In this document: positions 22,879-33,235 of the stretch, in pieces
Numbering within the stretch: the first letter of the stretch is position 1
Layout of the letters: every line of letters starts with the position of its first letter
The notes under the pieces: generated by a model
The model's database searches: none
Seen by the model: the letters and a program-made list of their open reading frames with translations, nothing else
Told to the model about the DNA's origin: nothing
Source: Heligmosomoides polygyrus polygyrus
Taxonomy: Eukaryota; Nematoda; Chromadorea; Rhabditida; Heligmosomidae
Direction: 5' to 3'
NCBI GenBank assembly: GCA_947396885.1
Contig: OX377201.1
Coordinates: 7,798,934 to 7,862,933, forward strand
Length of the DNA: 64,000 bases
Translations under genes and position numbers: made by a program

Positions 22879-24212
22879 ACATGTCGCGAAGATGAGCAGC
22901 ATTATGAGGTGAGAGCGCGCCGGCCAATCATACCTAGACAAAAGTCGGTTGGTAGCCGAGCATGAAAGGGTTTGAGACCTTGTCGTGTCTCAGACACTAG
23001 CTAGGGAAGGGTTTCGACCTCCTATGAAACTTCAAGATGAGACCAGGATCATTAGAAAGAGCTCGGAATGCTGATTATGAATATGGGTGTAAAAATTGCA
23101 AATTGAAACTCCTGAGCGAGTTGTGACCTGCGGAAATCGGGTGGCATCACCACAGGCTGGGCGTGCGACACAGCTGGCGCAAGAGTGGTGAGTTATTAGG
23201 GATCCGTAAGAAGGGCTCGACAGCTGCGGTGGTGGCGCAGGGGTAGTGCTCCAGCTCGTCAGGTGCATCGTCGTTAGTTCGGTTCCCATTGCTGACGGTT
23301 GTTTTGCAAATCATAATTTATTTTCGAAATAACCTTTTATTCTGAATTATGACAGTCAGATCATATATTGATTTGCTACGCTTTATTGATTTCCATTCTA
23401 TTTGTGCAAAATAGTAAACAAACATGTCACCATAGCAGTTTTGCCTTCAAGCATCTTTACAAACATGTATGGTAGTTTTCCCGGCTATTTAATGAGACAC
23501 GTGTCATACACGTGAATAAATTATGATTTGCAAAACATCCAACAGCAATGTGAAACGAACCAACGACGTCGCACCTGACGAGCAGGAGCACTCCTCCTGC
23601 GCCACCGCCCGCAGCTATCGAGCTCTTCTTACGGAGCCCCAATGAGTCACCACTCTCACGCCAGCTGTGTCCCACGGCCAGTCTGTGGTGAGGCCACCCG
23701 ATTTCGGCAGGTCACAACTCGCTCAGCAGTTTCATTTTGCAATTTTGACACCCATATCCATAATCAGCATTCCGATCTCTTTCTAATGATCCTGGTCTCA
23801 AGTTGAAGTTCCATGGGAGGTCGAAACCCCTTTCTAATAAGTTGGTTAGTAACCGACCATGAAAGGGAAGCGAGCACGAAAAACGGCCACGCCCCCCACC
23901 CGCAGCGCACGTGTTGCTATTGTGCAGTGCTCGGTTCCAAACCCTTCCATGGTCTGTTACTAACCAACGTAGTTTTTTTTAGTGCCTGAGACATGCCAGA
24001 ATTTCAAACCGAGCGGTAAATCTGTTTCAGACCCTTCCATGCTCGGTTACTAACCGAATTTTGTCTGAGTAACCAAACAGAGTACTGAGCCAACACACTC
24101 CAGCCAATCAGGGTACCGACCAAATTGTCCTCTTAGAATGACACGCCTGATTAGCTGGCGCGTTTTCGACCCACCCCATGCTGCCCATTTTCGCGACATG
24201 CACCTGCGTTTC
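22879..24212. mobile_element. Family G MITE split by a foldback element
   Basis: The left half 22879-22936 (ATACATGTCGCGAAGATGAG through CGGCCAATCA) and the right half 24067-24212 (through CTGCCCATTTTCGCGACATG) belong together. The 1.13-kb foldback 22937-24066 lies between them. Confidence 0.7.
22937..24066. mobile_element. Long foldback element with tRNA-like modules in both arms
   Basis: The ends GACAAAAGTCGGTTGGTAGC and the inverse GGTTACTAACCGAATTTTGTC enclose arms at about 23003-23318 and 23513-23843. Each arm carries a tRNA-like module (plus strand 23226-23287; minus strand 23553-23613) with an A-box-like TGGCGCAGGGGTAG and a B-box-like AGTTCGGTTCCC in the left copy. Additional end-like pieces (AGTAACCGACCATGAAAGGG; CCCTTCCATGGTCTGTTACT) lie at 23845-23965. 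Confidence 0.8.
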
Positions 24213-24802
24213 GCTGCGGGCCACTGGGTGGTCCATAAAAGGCAACAAATTGTCGCCTAGCAAGCCCATTCGACTTTTGGGTAAAAAATATATGGCGCAT
24301 AATGGGCACAGTAACGATGAACTTCCTTCTAACAGCTTCTATCTTCTATAACAGCCGCTCAAGGCTCAAGCAAAAATGAAAATAGGGAAACAATAACATT
24401 TATTACACTAATAATAATACTAAAAATAAATGGAGAAGAATTTATGTTTTTCGCTGAATATTTACTTTAAAATAGTTTTACACTTATTTGAAAGATGATT
24501 AATAAATCAGTTGAAGGAGTACTTCAAGGAAGTAATTGTAGTCCATTACTTGCTACTTTCAAGTCAAATATATTCTGACCCACATTTGGGTTAAAATTAA
24601 AAAACTTACACAAATTTGGTTTAAAGTGAGCGCCGCAAAATGGCCAGCGTGGGGTGGAAAAGTACCCCCGGTCTCCGGTCCATGAGCCACTAAGCGACAA
24701 ATTTTTGCCATTTTTGGATTGGGAAATCGAGCTTAAACCGTTGAAATTCATATTACATTTTCCTCAGACGAAAAATTAGTACAATCCTCCTATCATTTTT
24801 TT
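24213..24802. other. Intronic sequence, nothing recognised
   Basis: AT-rich on average. No exon or repeat family recognised. Confidence 0.5.
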
Positions 24803-25093
24803 GGGCGCGTGTAGCGCACTCGGAGGTGGCGCCGGCTGTCGCGTGCATCCGATACCAGATTCCTGGTTCGGATTTCCCGCCCAGGTCAACCAAGCCTTCG
24901 ATTCCTCGGGGTCGGTGAATTGGTACCAGACTTGTCTGGGAAAGGCAAAGCGCTGACTTTTCATCGGCTTGCCACCGCAAGTCATTGTATGGCCAAATAC
25001 GTGTTCAACTCTCTCCACGATATCCCGAAGAAGTAGAATGTGCGGCGCACCCCAAAAGCGATTGAGTAACGCTGTCCTTTATCCATACCCTTA
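24803..25093 (+). mobile_element. SINE-like element, full length
   Basis: Head GGGCGCGTGTAGCGCACTCG, 3' end AACGCTGTCCTTTATCC. Confidence 0.9.
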
Positions 25094-25562
25094 TCTTTTT
25101 TGGCGGAATAGACCCAAAAAACCGCTGTTTCAAAGTGCCTTAATCAGAAAAGAGCTACAACCATCCGTATCCATCGTCGCTCGAGATAATTGGTCCCACA
25201 GAGAGTATCTCCCTAACTAGTCAGAATAAGCAACTTTTCCAGTAAATTTATTACCCGACTCGGAGGCTCAGTCTAATCTGGAAGACGTTCGCTTGGATTT
25301 TGAAGGTGTTCAATGTGATTCAAAACCGTCGAGCCTGCTTAGAAGGGTGGCCAATTGGATGTGAAACTGGTCTAATGGGTAGCCGCACCATCGTTCTCGA
25401 ATTATCTGGGCCACCTGTGAGCCACGATGTCCTCAGCGACCGCTGCAGATGAGTCACCGCAGCAACGCCAGTCGCGGTCGCTTATCAGCGCCACCAGCGC
25501 CGAACGAAGAGGCGCCAGGCGCCGGCCGCGATCTTCTACGACAGTTGGCCGCCACGCTTTCG
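25094..25562. other. Intronic sequence upstream of tRNA-His
   Basis: Family E end words near 25270-25370, then a GC-rich CAGCGCCACC segment just before the tRNA. No gene seen. Confidence 0.45.
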
Positions 25563-25634
25563 GCCCAAGTAGTATAGTGGTTAGTACTCCACGTTGTGGC
25601 CGTGGCGACACAGGTTCGATTCCTGTCTTGGGCA
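25563..25634 (+). tRNA. tRNA-His (GTG anticodon)
   Basis: A 72-nt cloverleaf with a 7-bp acceptor stem (GCCCAAG with CTTGGGC), a D arm around TATAGTGGTTAGTA, an anticodon stem CCACG/CGTGG holding TTGTGGC with anticodon GTG (His), and a T arm ACAGG TTCGATT CCTGT. The discriminator is A and there is no intron. The A and B boxes are intact, so it should be transcribed by RNA polymerase III. It lies antisense within the large intron of the scaffold gene and is not part of a repeat element. Confidence 0.95.
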
Positions 25635-25744
25635 GCCCTTTTGCTATTCCTCAGAACTTTGTTGCTGGAGAAGTGGGACTGATTCGCTTGTTCACCATAG
25701 CTCATTGGTCACAGTTTCACTTCGCCATTAAGGTAAACTCAAGG

Positions 25745-26065
25745 GCTGAAGCTGTTTCGAAGCGGGTGGGGGGAGGCGAACAGACCTACTATCCTACTGT
25801 AACACTCAAAGCACGAAAACTCGTCGTCCTCGATGACATTTAAGGAATTCCGTGTACCACTGAAGGATTCTGAATACAAGGCCATTCTTGTATTCACGGC
25901 AAATGACCCCAGAAAAACGTGGTCGCCGCCACTGTCGATGTTCTCGGAATCCTGAATCCAGTCTAGATGGCCAGGAGGAATGAGAACGACATGCGCAAAT
26001 GACGAATGGCACAGAAATGCGTGTTTTTTCAGGGCATAGGCCAGTGACACCGGCGTCGCAGGCAA
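25745..26065 (-). pseudogene. Possible JmjC-like coding fragment
   Basis: A minus-strand open frame contains VVLIPPGHLDWIQ, then NIDSGGDHVFLGSF, then TRMALYSE. Spacing and residues recall the C-terminal half of a KDM2/KDM7-type JmjC domain (IP.GW.H ... DS..GG.FL.S ... M...Y). The iron-binding His of the GWIH motif is replaced (GHLD), there is no clear acceptor, and the upstream region is open only in another frame. If related at all, this is a decayed copy; chance similarity is quite possible. Confidence 0.2.
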
Positions 26066-26261
26066 ACAACATTGCCACGCTCTGACCGCGGAACAAGTGC
26101 GTTGCCTAGCGATTCGATGAAAAAGATGTCAGCTCGTAATGAACTCGTCGCAGCTACACGTTTGAAGACTATCAGAACCTCAATTAGACGTCGTTGCTCG
26201 TCATTCTCTAGAGCATGCGACACCTATCTTTTCTTTGGTGCAGTTCACCTTAAGGGTAAAA

Positions 26262-26542
26262 GATGAAGAACGGCGTTATTCTATCTCTTTTGGGATGCGC
26301 CACGCATTCTGCTTCGACGGGATGTCGTGGGGGCGATTTGAATGCGTATTTGGCCAATGACTTGCGGTGGCCAGCCGATGAACAAATCAGTGCTTTATCT
26401 TCTCAGTCGAATCTGATACCAATTCAGCGACCCCGGAGGGATGGAAGGCTTGGTTGGCCTGAGCGAGAAATCCGAACCAGGAACCTGGTATCGGGTGCAC
26501 GCGATATCCGGCACCTCCTCCGACTATGCTACGCGCGTCCCC
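26262..26542 (-). mobile_element. SINE-like element, full length
   Basis: Inverse copy from AAGAACGGCGTTATTC to CTATGCTACGCGCGTCCCC. Confidence 0.88.
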
Positions 26543-26799
26543 GTTCAAGTTAGGACCGTGTTCTACACATTGAATCTGATTCCGATTTGGATAATTCGGA
26601 TCCTCGATTTTTGTCGTTTCAGAAAAGGGTAATTTTCACTAGTGCGGGTTTACGAATAATTCAGATAACCGACTTTTTCGAATAGGACAGCGGATTTCTG
26701 ATCAAAATCAGTGATCAGAATGGTCCAAAAACACAGCCCGTTAAAAACCGCCTTTAATTGAATCATTTCGATCGCATTACTACCACAAGGATTGTAAAT

Positions 26800-27785
26800 A
26801 TACCATTTTCACGACGAATTGGAAACTTTTCTAATCAAATTGAACACTCATCAAAGCAGGCTTTAAGGCTTTTGAAATCAAAGCGAACTCTTCCAAATCG
26901 AAATGAGCTTCAGGCAGGTTGAACTACGGATTCAGTAAGATGGTTAGAATAACTTTTTGTTCAAGATTTTTTAAATGAAGGCGAACTCTTCTAAATTGAA
27001 ATGTTCTTCTTCTACACTCAACTAGAGACTCTAAAAAGATTAGAACAATTTTTTATTCAAGGAAAGTTTTAGTATGATTTTCTTTGATTTTTTAAAGTTT
27101 ACCTGCCCCAAAAGTATAATTGTCTTATAGAATTTTTATTTTCATAGAAAAATAATAAATTAAAATTTGTTTAAAGCAACGTGAAAGAGGTGGTTGAAGT
27201 TCTAATTCAAACCCAATAAGTGAATACATTGTTTCAAAAAAAAATCGTGTGAAAATAATGGTTTAAAGTTTCTTTTAAAAAGTAGGAAGGCGACCATTTT
27301 TGGTGACAAAAACAGATTGTGCCATGCCTTCTTCCAAAACGTCGCGATTTTTATCTCAAATGATAGCAGAATTTCTGTCTGCATGAAGTTTGACACCTGT
27401 TAACTATATAACAATGTCGTCTGCGAAGAACACACATATTCTCACTTTGATGGTTTATGTCAGTGGCATTTACAGTATTAATCAAATAAAAGTTGCGACA
27501 ATGTTTTTGCGTGCATGTCGCGATCCGATATTTTAATGCGCTTTATGCTTTCTTCCTTGCTGTGCTTTAAGACAAATTTTAGTTTATTACTTTTCTCTAA
27601 AAAATAAAAATTTTATAAAATCATTACACTTATTGGGGCAGGTAAACCAAAATTTTGAAAGAAAGTTTAAGATTTTAACGCATAATTCTTTTGTCCAAAA
27701 AGAAAAATTATAAAATTATTGCACCGACATTTTGGGGCAGGTGAACTAAAAACTTCAAAGATCGTTTTTTTCCCTTGAGAAATTT
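26800..27785. repeat. AT-rich foldback family E
   Basis: Starts TATACCATTTTCACGACGAA and runs through GGCAGGTTGAACTACGG. It is interrupted at its right end by the family D foldback at 27788. Confidence 0.78.
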
Positions 27786-27787
27786 TC

Positions 27788-28254
27788 GGATCTATCCTAG
27801 TCCGGGGGGGCACATAACTAAAAAATATGTAATAAATCAACCAGAAACTTACCGAGCGGACCCTGCAGAACAAAATGGTACCAAACTAGGAAAACTCACG
27901 AAGAAAAAACGGAAAAATCACATCTGTTTTCGTCGCAGTTGTAAGCAGGCAAAGTTATGTGCCCTCCTCACCATGTTAGAACCTGGTTATAACATGTCAG
28001 GCGGCGGTCAGCACGCGGCATATGGGTTTATGTACCGTCCTCACCTTGTCAGACCCTTGTTATGACATGTCAGACAGTGGTCGCACGCGGCAAGGCTCCA
28101 CTGCGTTGCCCTTTGCCCGACGAGATGGTTGTAAAACCGCGGCGATTTTTTTTGCTTCTTTTAGGGCCTATCGTGTTCTTTTGGAGCCGCTTGGTAAGTC
28201 TCAAGTCGATCTATTAAATGCTTTTTGTTAATGCCCCCCGGACTAGGATAGACC
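27788..28254. mobile_element. Foldback family D, larger copy with internal duplication
   Basis: Ends GGATCTATCCTAGTCCGGGG and CCCCCCGGACTAGGATAGACC. The interior has two copies of the segment ending in ATGTCAGGCGGCGGTCAGCA (about 27957-28015 and 28030-28085). Confidence 0.85.
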
Positions 28255-28439
28255 AATTTTTCTTGCGCAAAGAATATTCTTACCATCTTAGTGAATCCCC
28301 CCCATATATAAAAGAGGAAGGGTTTTTTGTCCGATGTTAGCCACCCGCAATTCGTACACTGGCTAGCTAGCCGGTTTAATCACCCAAGTTTGCGGTGCGG
28401 TTGCCAGTTGTCCAAGCGAAGACGCTTGACAGTTGTCCA

Positions 28440-28585
28440 CCAATGTTGTTTACCATCGACTGCCATCGACTGCCTGACGTAAGGTGATTTCGAAAGAGGT
28501 CTCTTCCCAACCACCACTGTTGTTTACCATCGACTACCATCGACTGCCTGACGTAGGGTGATTTCGAAAGAGGTCTCTTCCCAAT
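28440..28585. repeat. Direct duplication of about 72 nt
   Basis: TTGTTTACCATCGACTRCCA through GAAAGAGGTCTCTTCCCAA occurs twice in a row. Confidence 0.88.
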
Positions 28586-28639
28586 ACGTCTCTAGTGGTC
28601 ACACCTCAGTGTTCCTTCCCAGCTCTCCTGTGTGGTGCA

Positions 28640-29060
28640 ACCTTCCACTATTTTTGCTGCCATACTTTTACCACTACCCCACTACCAGCGTTGCTGCTAC
28701 AACAGAATTTGAATCCTCTTCCACTGTTCAGTACGACAACGGGTTGCTCCGTTCTGTATTGTTTTTTTGCTATTTTGCCTCACATAAGCCGTTTTTGTTT
28801 CAATTTACCTCTATGTTTGCCGCCATACTTTTACCACTACCCCACTACCAGGGAAGCTACGACTCCATAATAAATTGAATCCTTTTCCACTGTGCAGTAT
28901 GACAACAGGCTGCTCTTTTTTGCACATTTTTATTATTATTTTGCATCGCAGATGGCATTTCTTCCGTTCAATTTTCCTCTATGTCTACAGCCCTACCTTG
29001 ACCATTACCCCACTCTGTTGACGAATCTGTCCTCAAATACCGAATCTCTCTCCATTGTGC
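28640..29060. repeat. Diverged tandem repeat
   Basis: Units with GCCATACTTTTACCACTACC, CACTGTNCAGTAYGACAACG and GTTTCAATTTACCTCTATG recur about three times with a spacing near 160 nt. The apparent frames are of low complexity. Confidence 0.75.
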
Positions 29061-29179
29061 ACAAGGACGGCCGGTTACTCTTTTCTGCACTTTTTCGCTA
29101 TAAACGCTAGGGATGCTTCTTTACTCAGCGTCGGTTGCCGGCGAAGCCGGCAGCCGTCGCTGGGTAAGGAAGCATTCCT

Positions 29180-29458
29180 AGCGGGCTCGAGGTTGGGTTG
29201 GGTTTCTGACCCCACATGGCTCACCACACACGACGCCGGCGAAGCCGGCTAGCCTAGCGTGGCCCGCCCGGCCAGAGTCGGGTGCGGGCGAAGCCCGCAA
29301 CCGACGCTGGGTTGTGGGGACCCTAGCGGGATCGAGGTTGGGTTGGGTTTCTGACCCCACATGGCTCACCACACACGACGCCGGCGAAGCCGGCTAGCCT
29401 AGCGTGGCCCGCCCGGCCAGAGTCGGGTGCGGGCGAAGCCCGCAACCGACGCTGGTCT
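29180..29458. repeat. GC-rich tandem duplication, about 147-nt unit
   Basis: TCGAGGTTGGGTTGGGTTTC through GGGCGAAGCCCGCAACCGAC occurs twice. It contains two perfect short hairpins per unit (GCCGGCGAAGCCGGC; GCGGGCGAAGCCCGC). A diverged half unit precedes it (29117-29165). Confidence 0.9.
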
Positions 29459-29530
29459 GTAGATAACCTACCAGAAAGTCATTTCGATTTGGAAGAGTTC
29501 ACTTTGATTTCCAATTTGATTTGAAAAGTG

Positions 29531-29746
29531 AGATCTATCCTATTGGGGGGGGGGAGGGAGGACGTCCACTCTAACTCTTGGACAACGGCGGTAAAGCTGA
29601 AGGCAGAACAGTTTACAAAGACACTGCTGTGGAGTGACCTAGAAGCGAACCATTCTATGCAATTTCCTGGCCAATAGATGGCGCTCTGTTTATATTTGCT
29701 TCGCTTTCCTAGCGATGACCCCGCCCCTTCCCACTAGGAAAGATCC
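29531..29746. mobile_element. Family D-ended MITE
   Basis: Ends GATCTATCCTATTGGGGGGG and CCACTAGGAAAGATCC. The interior has GGACAACGGCGGTAAAGCTG and is shared with 52786-52999. Confidence 0.8.
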
Positions 29747-30568
29747 GGAAAGTGACCAATTCGATTTGAAAAGTGCCCAATTCGACGGGAGAATGATACA
29801 TCTGAAAATAAAACAGAAATACTACAGAAAGAAGAAGTGATTCAACACAGACCGAGAAGAAATGGGAAAAACTTTCGCTCAGTAGAGAACGAAAAGACTT
29901 CCGTCGCAGTAAGGGAAGGCTCAGCCGCCTGGCCTAATGAGAAGACACGGCAGCAGGCAACGCACCAGACGATGGCAGTACCGGTTCCTGCAGCTGCAAC
30001 GAACGACCACCACGATGAGGGGAAATCGCCGGGGCGCGCATGCGCGCGTAAACGATCTGTCACGACGGACCGGCGAGCAAGAGGCTCGTCAAGACGACAC
30101 CGAGGCCCCCAGTGAGCAGTGGAGAGTAACCTGGCCGCTGGCCGACTCCACCGTGAGGGATTGTTTCCCGCGGGGTGAATCAATGCGCGCAGATCGACTA
30201 GGTCCGACATGGCGACGCCGACCACCATCACCTCCGCCGCAACCAGTTCCTGCGACGAGGCTAATACCGACAACAATGTAAGAAACCTTGACGATGTCAA
30301 AAATACCGGCACGCGATCGACCGTGGCCCGCAAAAAACCGATGACGGCCGACGAGGCGACGCGACAATCGTCTGACGCGCTCTATCGCCGCCTAATCGGT
30401 TCCCGTACAGCTCAGCAGCTCAGCGTTTGACTCGAGCCTCGTCGAATTCCGGCGTTTGTACAGACTTTAAGAGCTGTGACAATCGATTCCCTCACGGTCT
30501 TAGCCCTATTCTCATCAAGACTGCCATATCGCGATCATAGGCGATATATGTGATGTATTTATACTCTC
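29747..30568. other. Unique CG-rich block
   Basis: Repeat-poor, CG-rich, with GGGGCGCGCATGCGCGCGTA near 30032. It holds the hypothetical plus-strand frame at 30209. Frames on the opposite strand (29842-30333) have no recognisable motif. Confidence 0.35.
30209..30430 (+). CDS. Hypothetical 73-aa frame or first exon in CG-rich island
   Basis: The frame starts at ATG 30209 and reads MATPTTITSAATSSCDEANT, a Ser/Thr/Ala-rich, partly acidic peptide with later basic residues (TVARKKPM), ending at TGA 30430. A good donor-like site, GTAAGA, follows codon 23 (DNN) at about 30278, so only the first part might be coding. It sits in a repeat-poor CG-rich block at 29.8-30.5 kb. No homologue recognised; chance remains a strong alternative. 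Confidence 0.2.
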   Translation: MATPTTITSAATSSCDEANTDNNVRNLDDVKNTGTRSTVARKKPMTADEATRQSSDALYRRLIGSRTAQQLSV

Positions 30569-30769
30569 GGTTTAATTACCCAAGTTTGAGGTAAAACCTG
30601 AGGTAAAGTTTGAGTTTGAGATCCACGACTCGTGTTTGCGTTGTGTATCAAGGAAACGTACGTATCAAGAATAAAAAAATAAAACCGGATAGCCTCACCA
30701 ATTGCCAGGGAATGCCGACCTGTTGCGTAACTGCCCAAAGATCGTGTCTCAAACTTGGGTAGTTAAACC
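30569..30769. mobile_element. MITE with GGTTTAATTACCCAAG ends
   Basis: Ends GGTTTAATTACCCAAGTTTG and CAAACTTGGGTAGTTAAACC. Single ends of this family are also seen near 28373, 32998 and 39156. Confidence 0.8.
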
Positions 30770-30904
30770 ACAGCCACAAGCCAGAGGATAGAGCGATCAA
30801 GCTGCAAACGTTGACAAGGCAATGACAGAATATCGCCTTATTCCGCTGTAAACCCATATTTAATGCTGCTGTATATCAAGACTGGCTTTCGCATTTTAAG
30901 ATAA

Positions 30905-31720
30905 ATGTTGACATGTCAATAATGTGGCCTACATGTGGAGCTGGGTGCGCGCCAGCCAATCACAGCCAATCAGAGCACCTATCGAACATATGCCTAGCAA
31001 TCGGTGCACCGAATGTAGACGCTCCTCTAGATGTCTAGATGTCGCTAATGTGGCCTACATGGGGAAGCGGAAACGAGCAAGCCACTCACAACTAAAGAGA
31101 ACGCCTTTCCAACGAGTGCCGATAAATCGGAGCAGCGAACGTAAATGTCCCTCTAGATGTTGCTAATGTGGCCTACATGGAGAGATGGAAGAGTCAGCCA
31201 ATTACAGCCAATCAGAGCACCTATCGAACATGTGCCTACCAATCGGAGCACTGAACGTAAACGCCCCGTCTAGATGTCGGTAATGTGGCTCACATGGGGA
31301 GGTGGAAATGAGCAAGCCAATCACAACTAAGGAGAGCACCTTTCCAACAAGCGCCTACCAATCGGAGCACCGAACGTACACGCCCCGTTTAGATGTCGCT
31401 AATGTGGCCTACATGGGGAGACAACCTACCACACCAGCCAATCACAACGAATCAGCTCACCCTTCGAACGAGTGCTTGCAAATTGGAGCACCGACCGCGA
31501 CCGTCCTTCCGGATGGCGCTAATATGGTCTGCATGCGGAGGCAAAAATGAGCAGCCCATTACAGCCAATAAGAGCATCTGTCGAACAAGTGCCCACCAAT
31601 CGCAGCACCGAACGTACACACCCCTCTAGATGTCGCTATTGTGGCCTACCTGGGGAGATAGAAACGCAGCAGCCAATCACAAACAAATGAGAACATACCG
31701 GATAAGTGCCTGACAATGAA
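30905..31720. repeat. CCAAT-rich tandem array, about 7 units of 118 nt
   Basis: The phrase GCTAATGTGGCCTACATGGG recurs near 30917, 31043, 31157, 31276, 31395, 31516 and 31633. Each unit also carries CAGCCAATCA(C/G)A(G/A)CCAATCAGA-like CCAAT words and CCAATCGGAGCACCGAACGT. Frames across it are not convincing genes. Confidence 0.9.
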
Positions 31721-31834
31721 AGCACTGCCAGTACACGTCTCGATTTTGATGGCAAAGGGCCTGGCATGTCTAAATATTGTACAGCTTGCCCAATTCTCCA
31801 CTTAGAAAGCACAAAAAGGCTTCGGCAAGCCCTG

Positions 31835-31985
31835 ACGCACCGCGGGAGTGCGGAAACGCTTATGAACGAGTTGCTCCTACTGTAATTGCGGTAATCAATC
31901 ATGTGCCCTGGCACGTGATTGGCTGCCGCGGTTACGGTAGCAGCAACAGCACGTTCCCGCACGGCAGAGGTTCGTCTTCGCGAAA
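31835..31985. repeat. Palindrome with CACGTGATTGGCTG
   Basis: Inverted halves around GTGCCCTGGCACGTGATTGG, with TGCTCCTACTGTAATTGCGG and GGTTACGGTAGCAGCAAC. A related palindrome lies at about 33085-33235 (TTGCTCCTACTGTAGCCAAT / TGTGATTACGGTAGGAGCAA). Confidence 0.75.
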
Positions 31986-33084
31986 TGTGCCCCTGAAACT
32001 TCATAATCAACCTCCCTAAAAACCCAAGGAGTCATCTGAGGCCTCCACGGAATCGCCCATCAACCGCTGTCAAGGAAGGCAGTTTCGCTCTCAGGAATGA
32101 GACCATGAAACTCCAGACCGGCACGACCACATACGCCCACGGTCAGCCAGCTATGCATCGCCGGCAGCAGGCCGGTTTGCGAGTGGCAGTAAAACCAGTT
32201 CACCGCAATTAAGACGGCATATTGCGCCTGAATGTCCAAGGCGCCCTTCAGCGTGTTACTGCGCTTTTTGATGCCACGTCGGTGCCGTTCTTCTCAATCG
32301 CCGGCGATGCCAGTGCGCACCAACAGCGACGACCAGTTGCGATGGAGACAAGGGGGAGCGCCGACGGATAAGCAGAAGACGATGAAAGTAACCACGCAGA
32401 CATGGGATGCGCAGAACTATTCTATTACACTAACACTTCTGTCACGCACATCACACGAAGATGAACACCACTGCGAGAATCTAAAGCGATTCAATAGTAG
32501 AACAGTATGCTCCATTTTTCCGCAGTCCTCGAATCTATCAAAATAGAGTTCCTATAGTTTACTATGAAATAGCACAGGAAATACCTTCCAAACATTGAGT
32601 AAGCCAAAAACGGGTACATATCGCGAGTATCGCGGATTACTCGATTTTTTATAGCAAAACACGACAAATACAAAGTGCATTGCAGCAGGGAAATTCAAAC
32701 TTCTGGAAACTTCTCATGACATTTTGATCGCTTCGGAGATAAGGAATCGGAGTTGTTTCGGGAATCTTGTATGCATAAATGGGAATTCGCGATGAGTAAG
32801 TGAGTCAGTGTACTGTTCAGTGAGCCCTGAACTGCGATGCGACAACTGTCCTTCGATGCGATTTTTTCTCATGCGATGCGATTGCTTTGCTCCAGATTCC
32901 TTAGTTGCCTTGTTATCCTCATTTTAATCACCTCAATTATGCCCTCATTACGTGTTCGCATTTCTGTTGTAGAATATTAAAAATTATAATAACCAAGGTT
33001 TAATTACCCAAGTTTGAGGTAATCGCCCAAGTAAAGTCCGCGTGGCACGAGCTGGAACATAGACGCTACTTCTATTTTAGCGAA
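31986..33084. other. Unique intronic sequence with a minus-strand open stretch
   Basis: Between about 32281 and 32060 the minus strand is open for 73 codons (includes LDIQAQYAVLIAVNWFYCHS) without an ATG and with bacterial-looking codon choice. No domain recognised. The rest is featureless. Confidence 0.3.
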
Positions 33085-33235
33085 GACGCACCGCAGAGAT
33101 GCGGCAAAGTTCCATTGCTCCTACTGTAGCCAATCAGGCATCAGTCCAATCGCATGTGGAAGGCCTATGATTGGTAGCTGTGATTACGGTAGGAGCAACG
33201 GCGCGTTCCCGCACTCCCATCGCACGTTTTCGCGA

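Noticed and set aside
25427..25843. Plus-strand frame of 138 codons
   Set aside because: It reads through the tRNA-His gene.
28558..28878. Plus-strand frames of 91-106 codons rich in Phe, Tyr, Pro and Thr
   Set aside because: They are translations of a diverged tandem repeat with no domain.
30648..30857. Minus-strand frame starting MGLQRNKAIF with a hydrophobic run and a good phase-0 donor (GTGAGG)
   Set aside because: Half of it is the right end of a palindromic MITE (30569-30769), so the tetraspanin-like look is probably accidental.
30905..31720. Possible CRISPR-like array
   Set aside because: The 118-nt units are contiguous diverged tandem repeats without unique spacers, in a eukaryotic setting.
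32060..32281. Minus-strand open stretch with bacterial-looking codon use
   Set aside because: No ATG, no domain and no bacterial neighbours. At this window size a 73-codon open stretch is expected by chance, so I did not call contamination.
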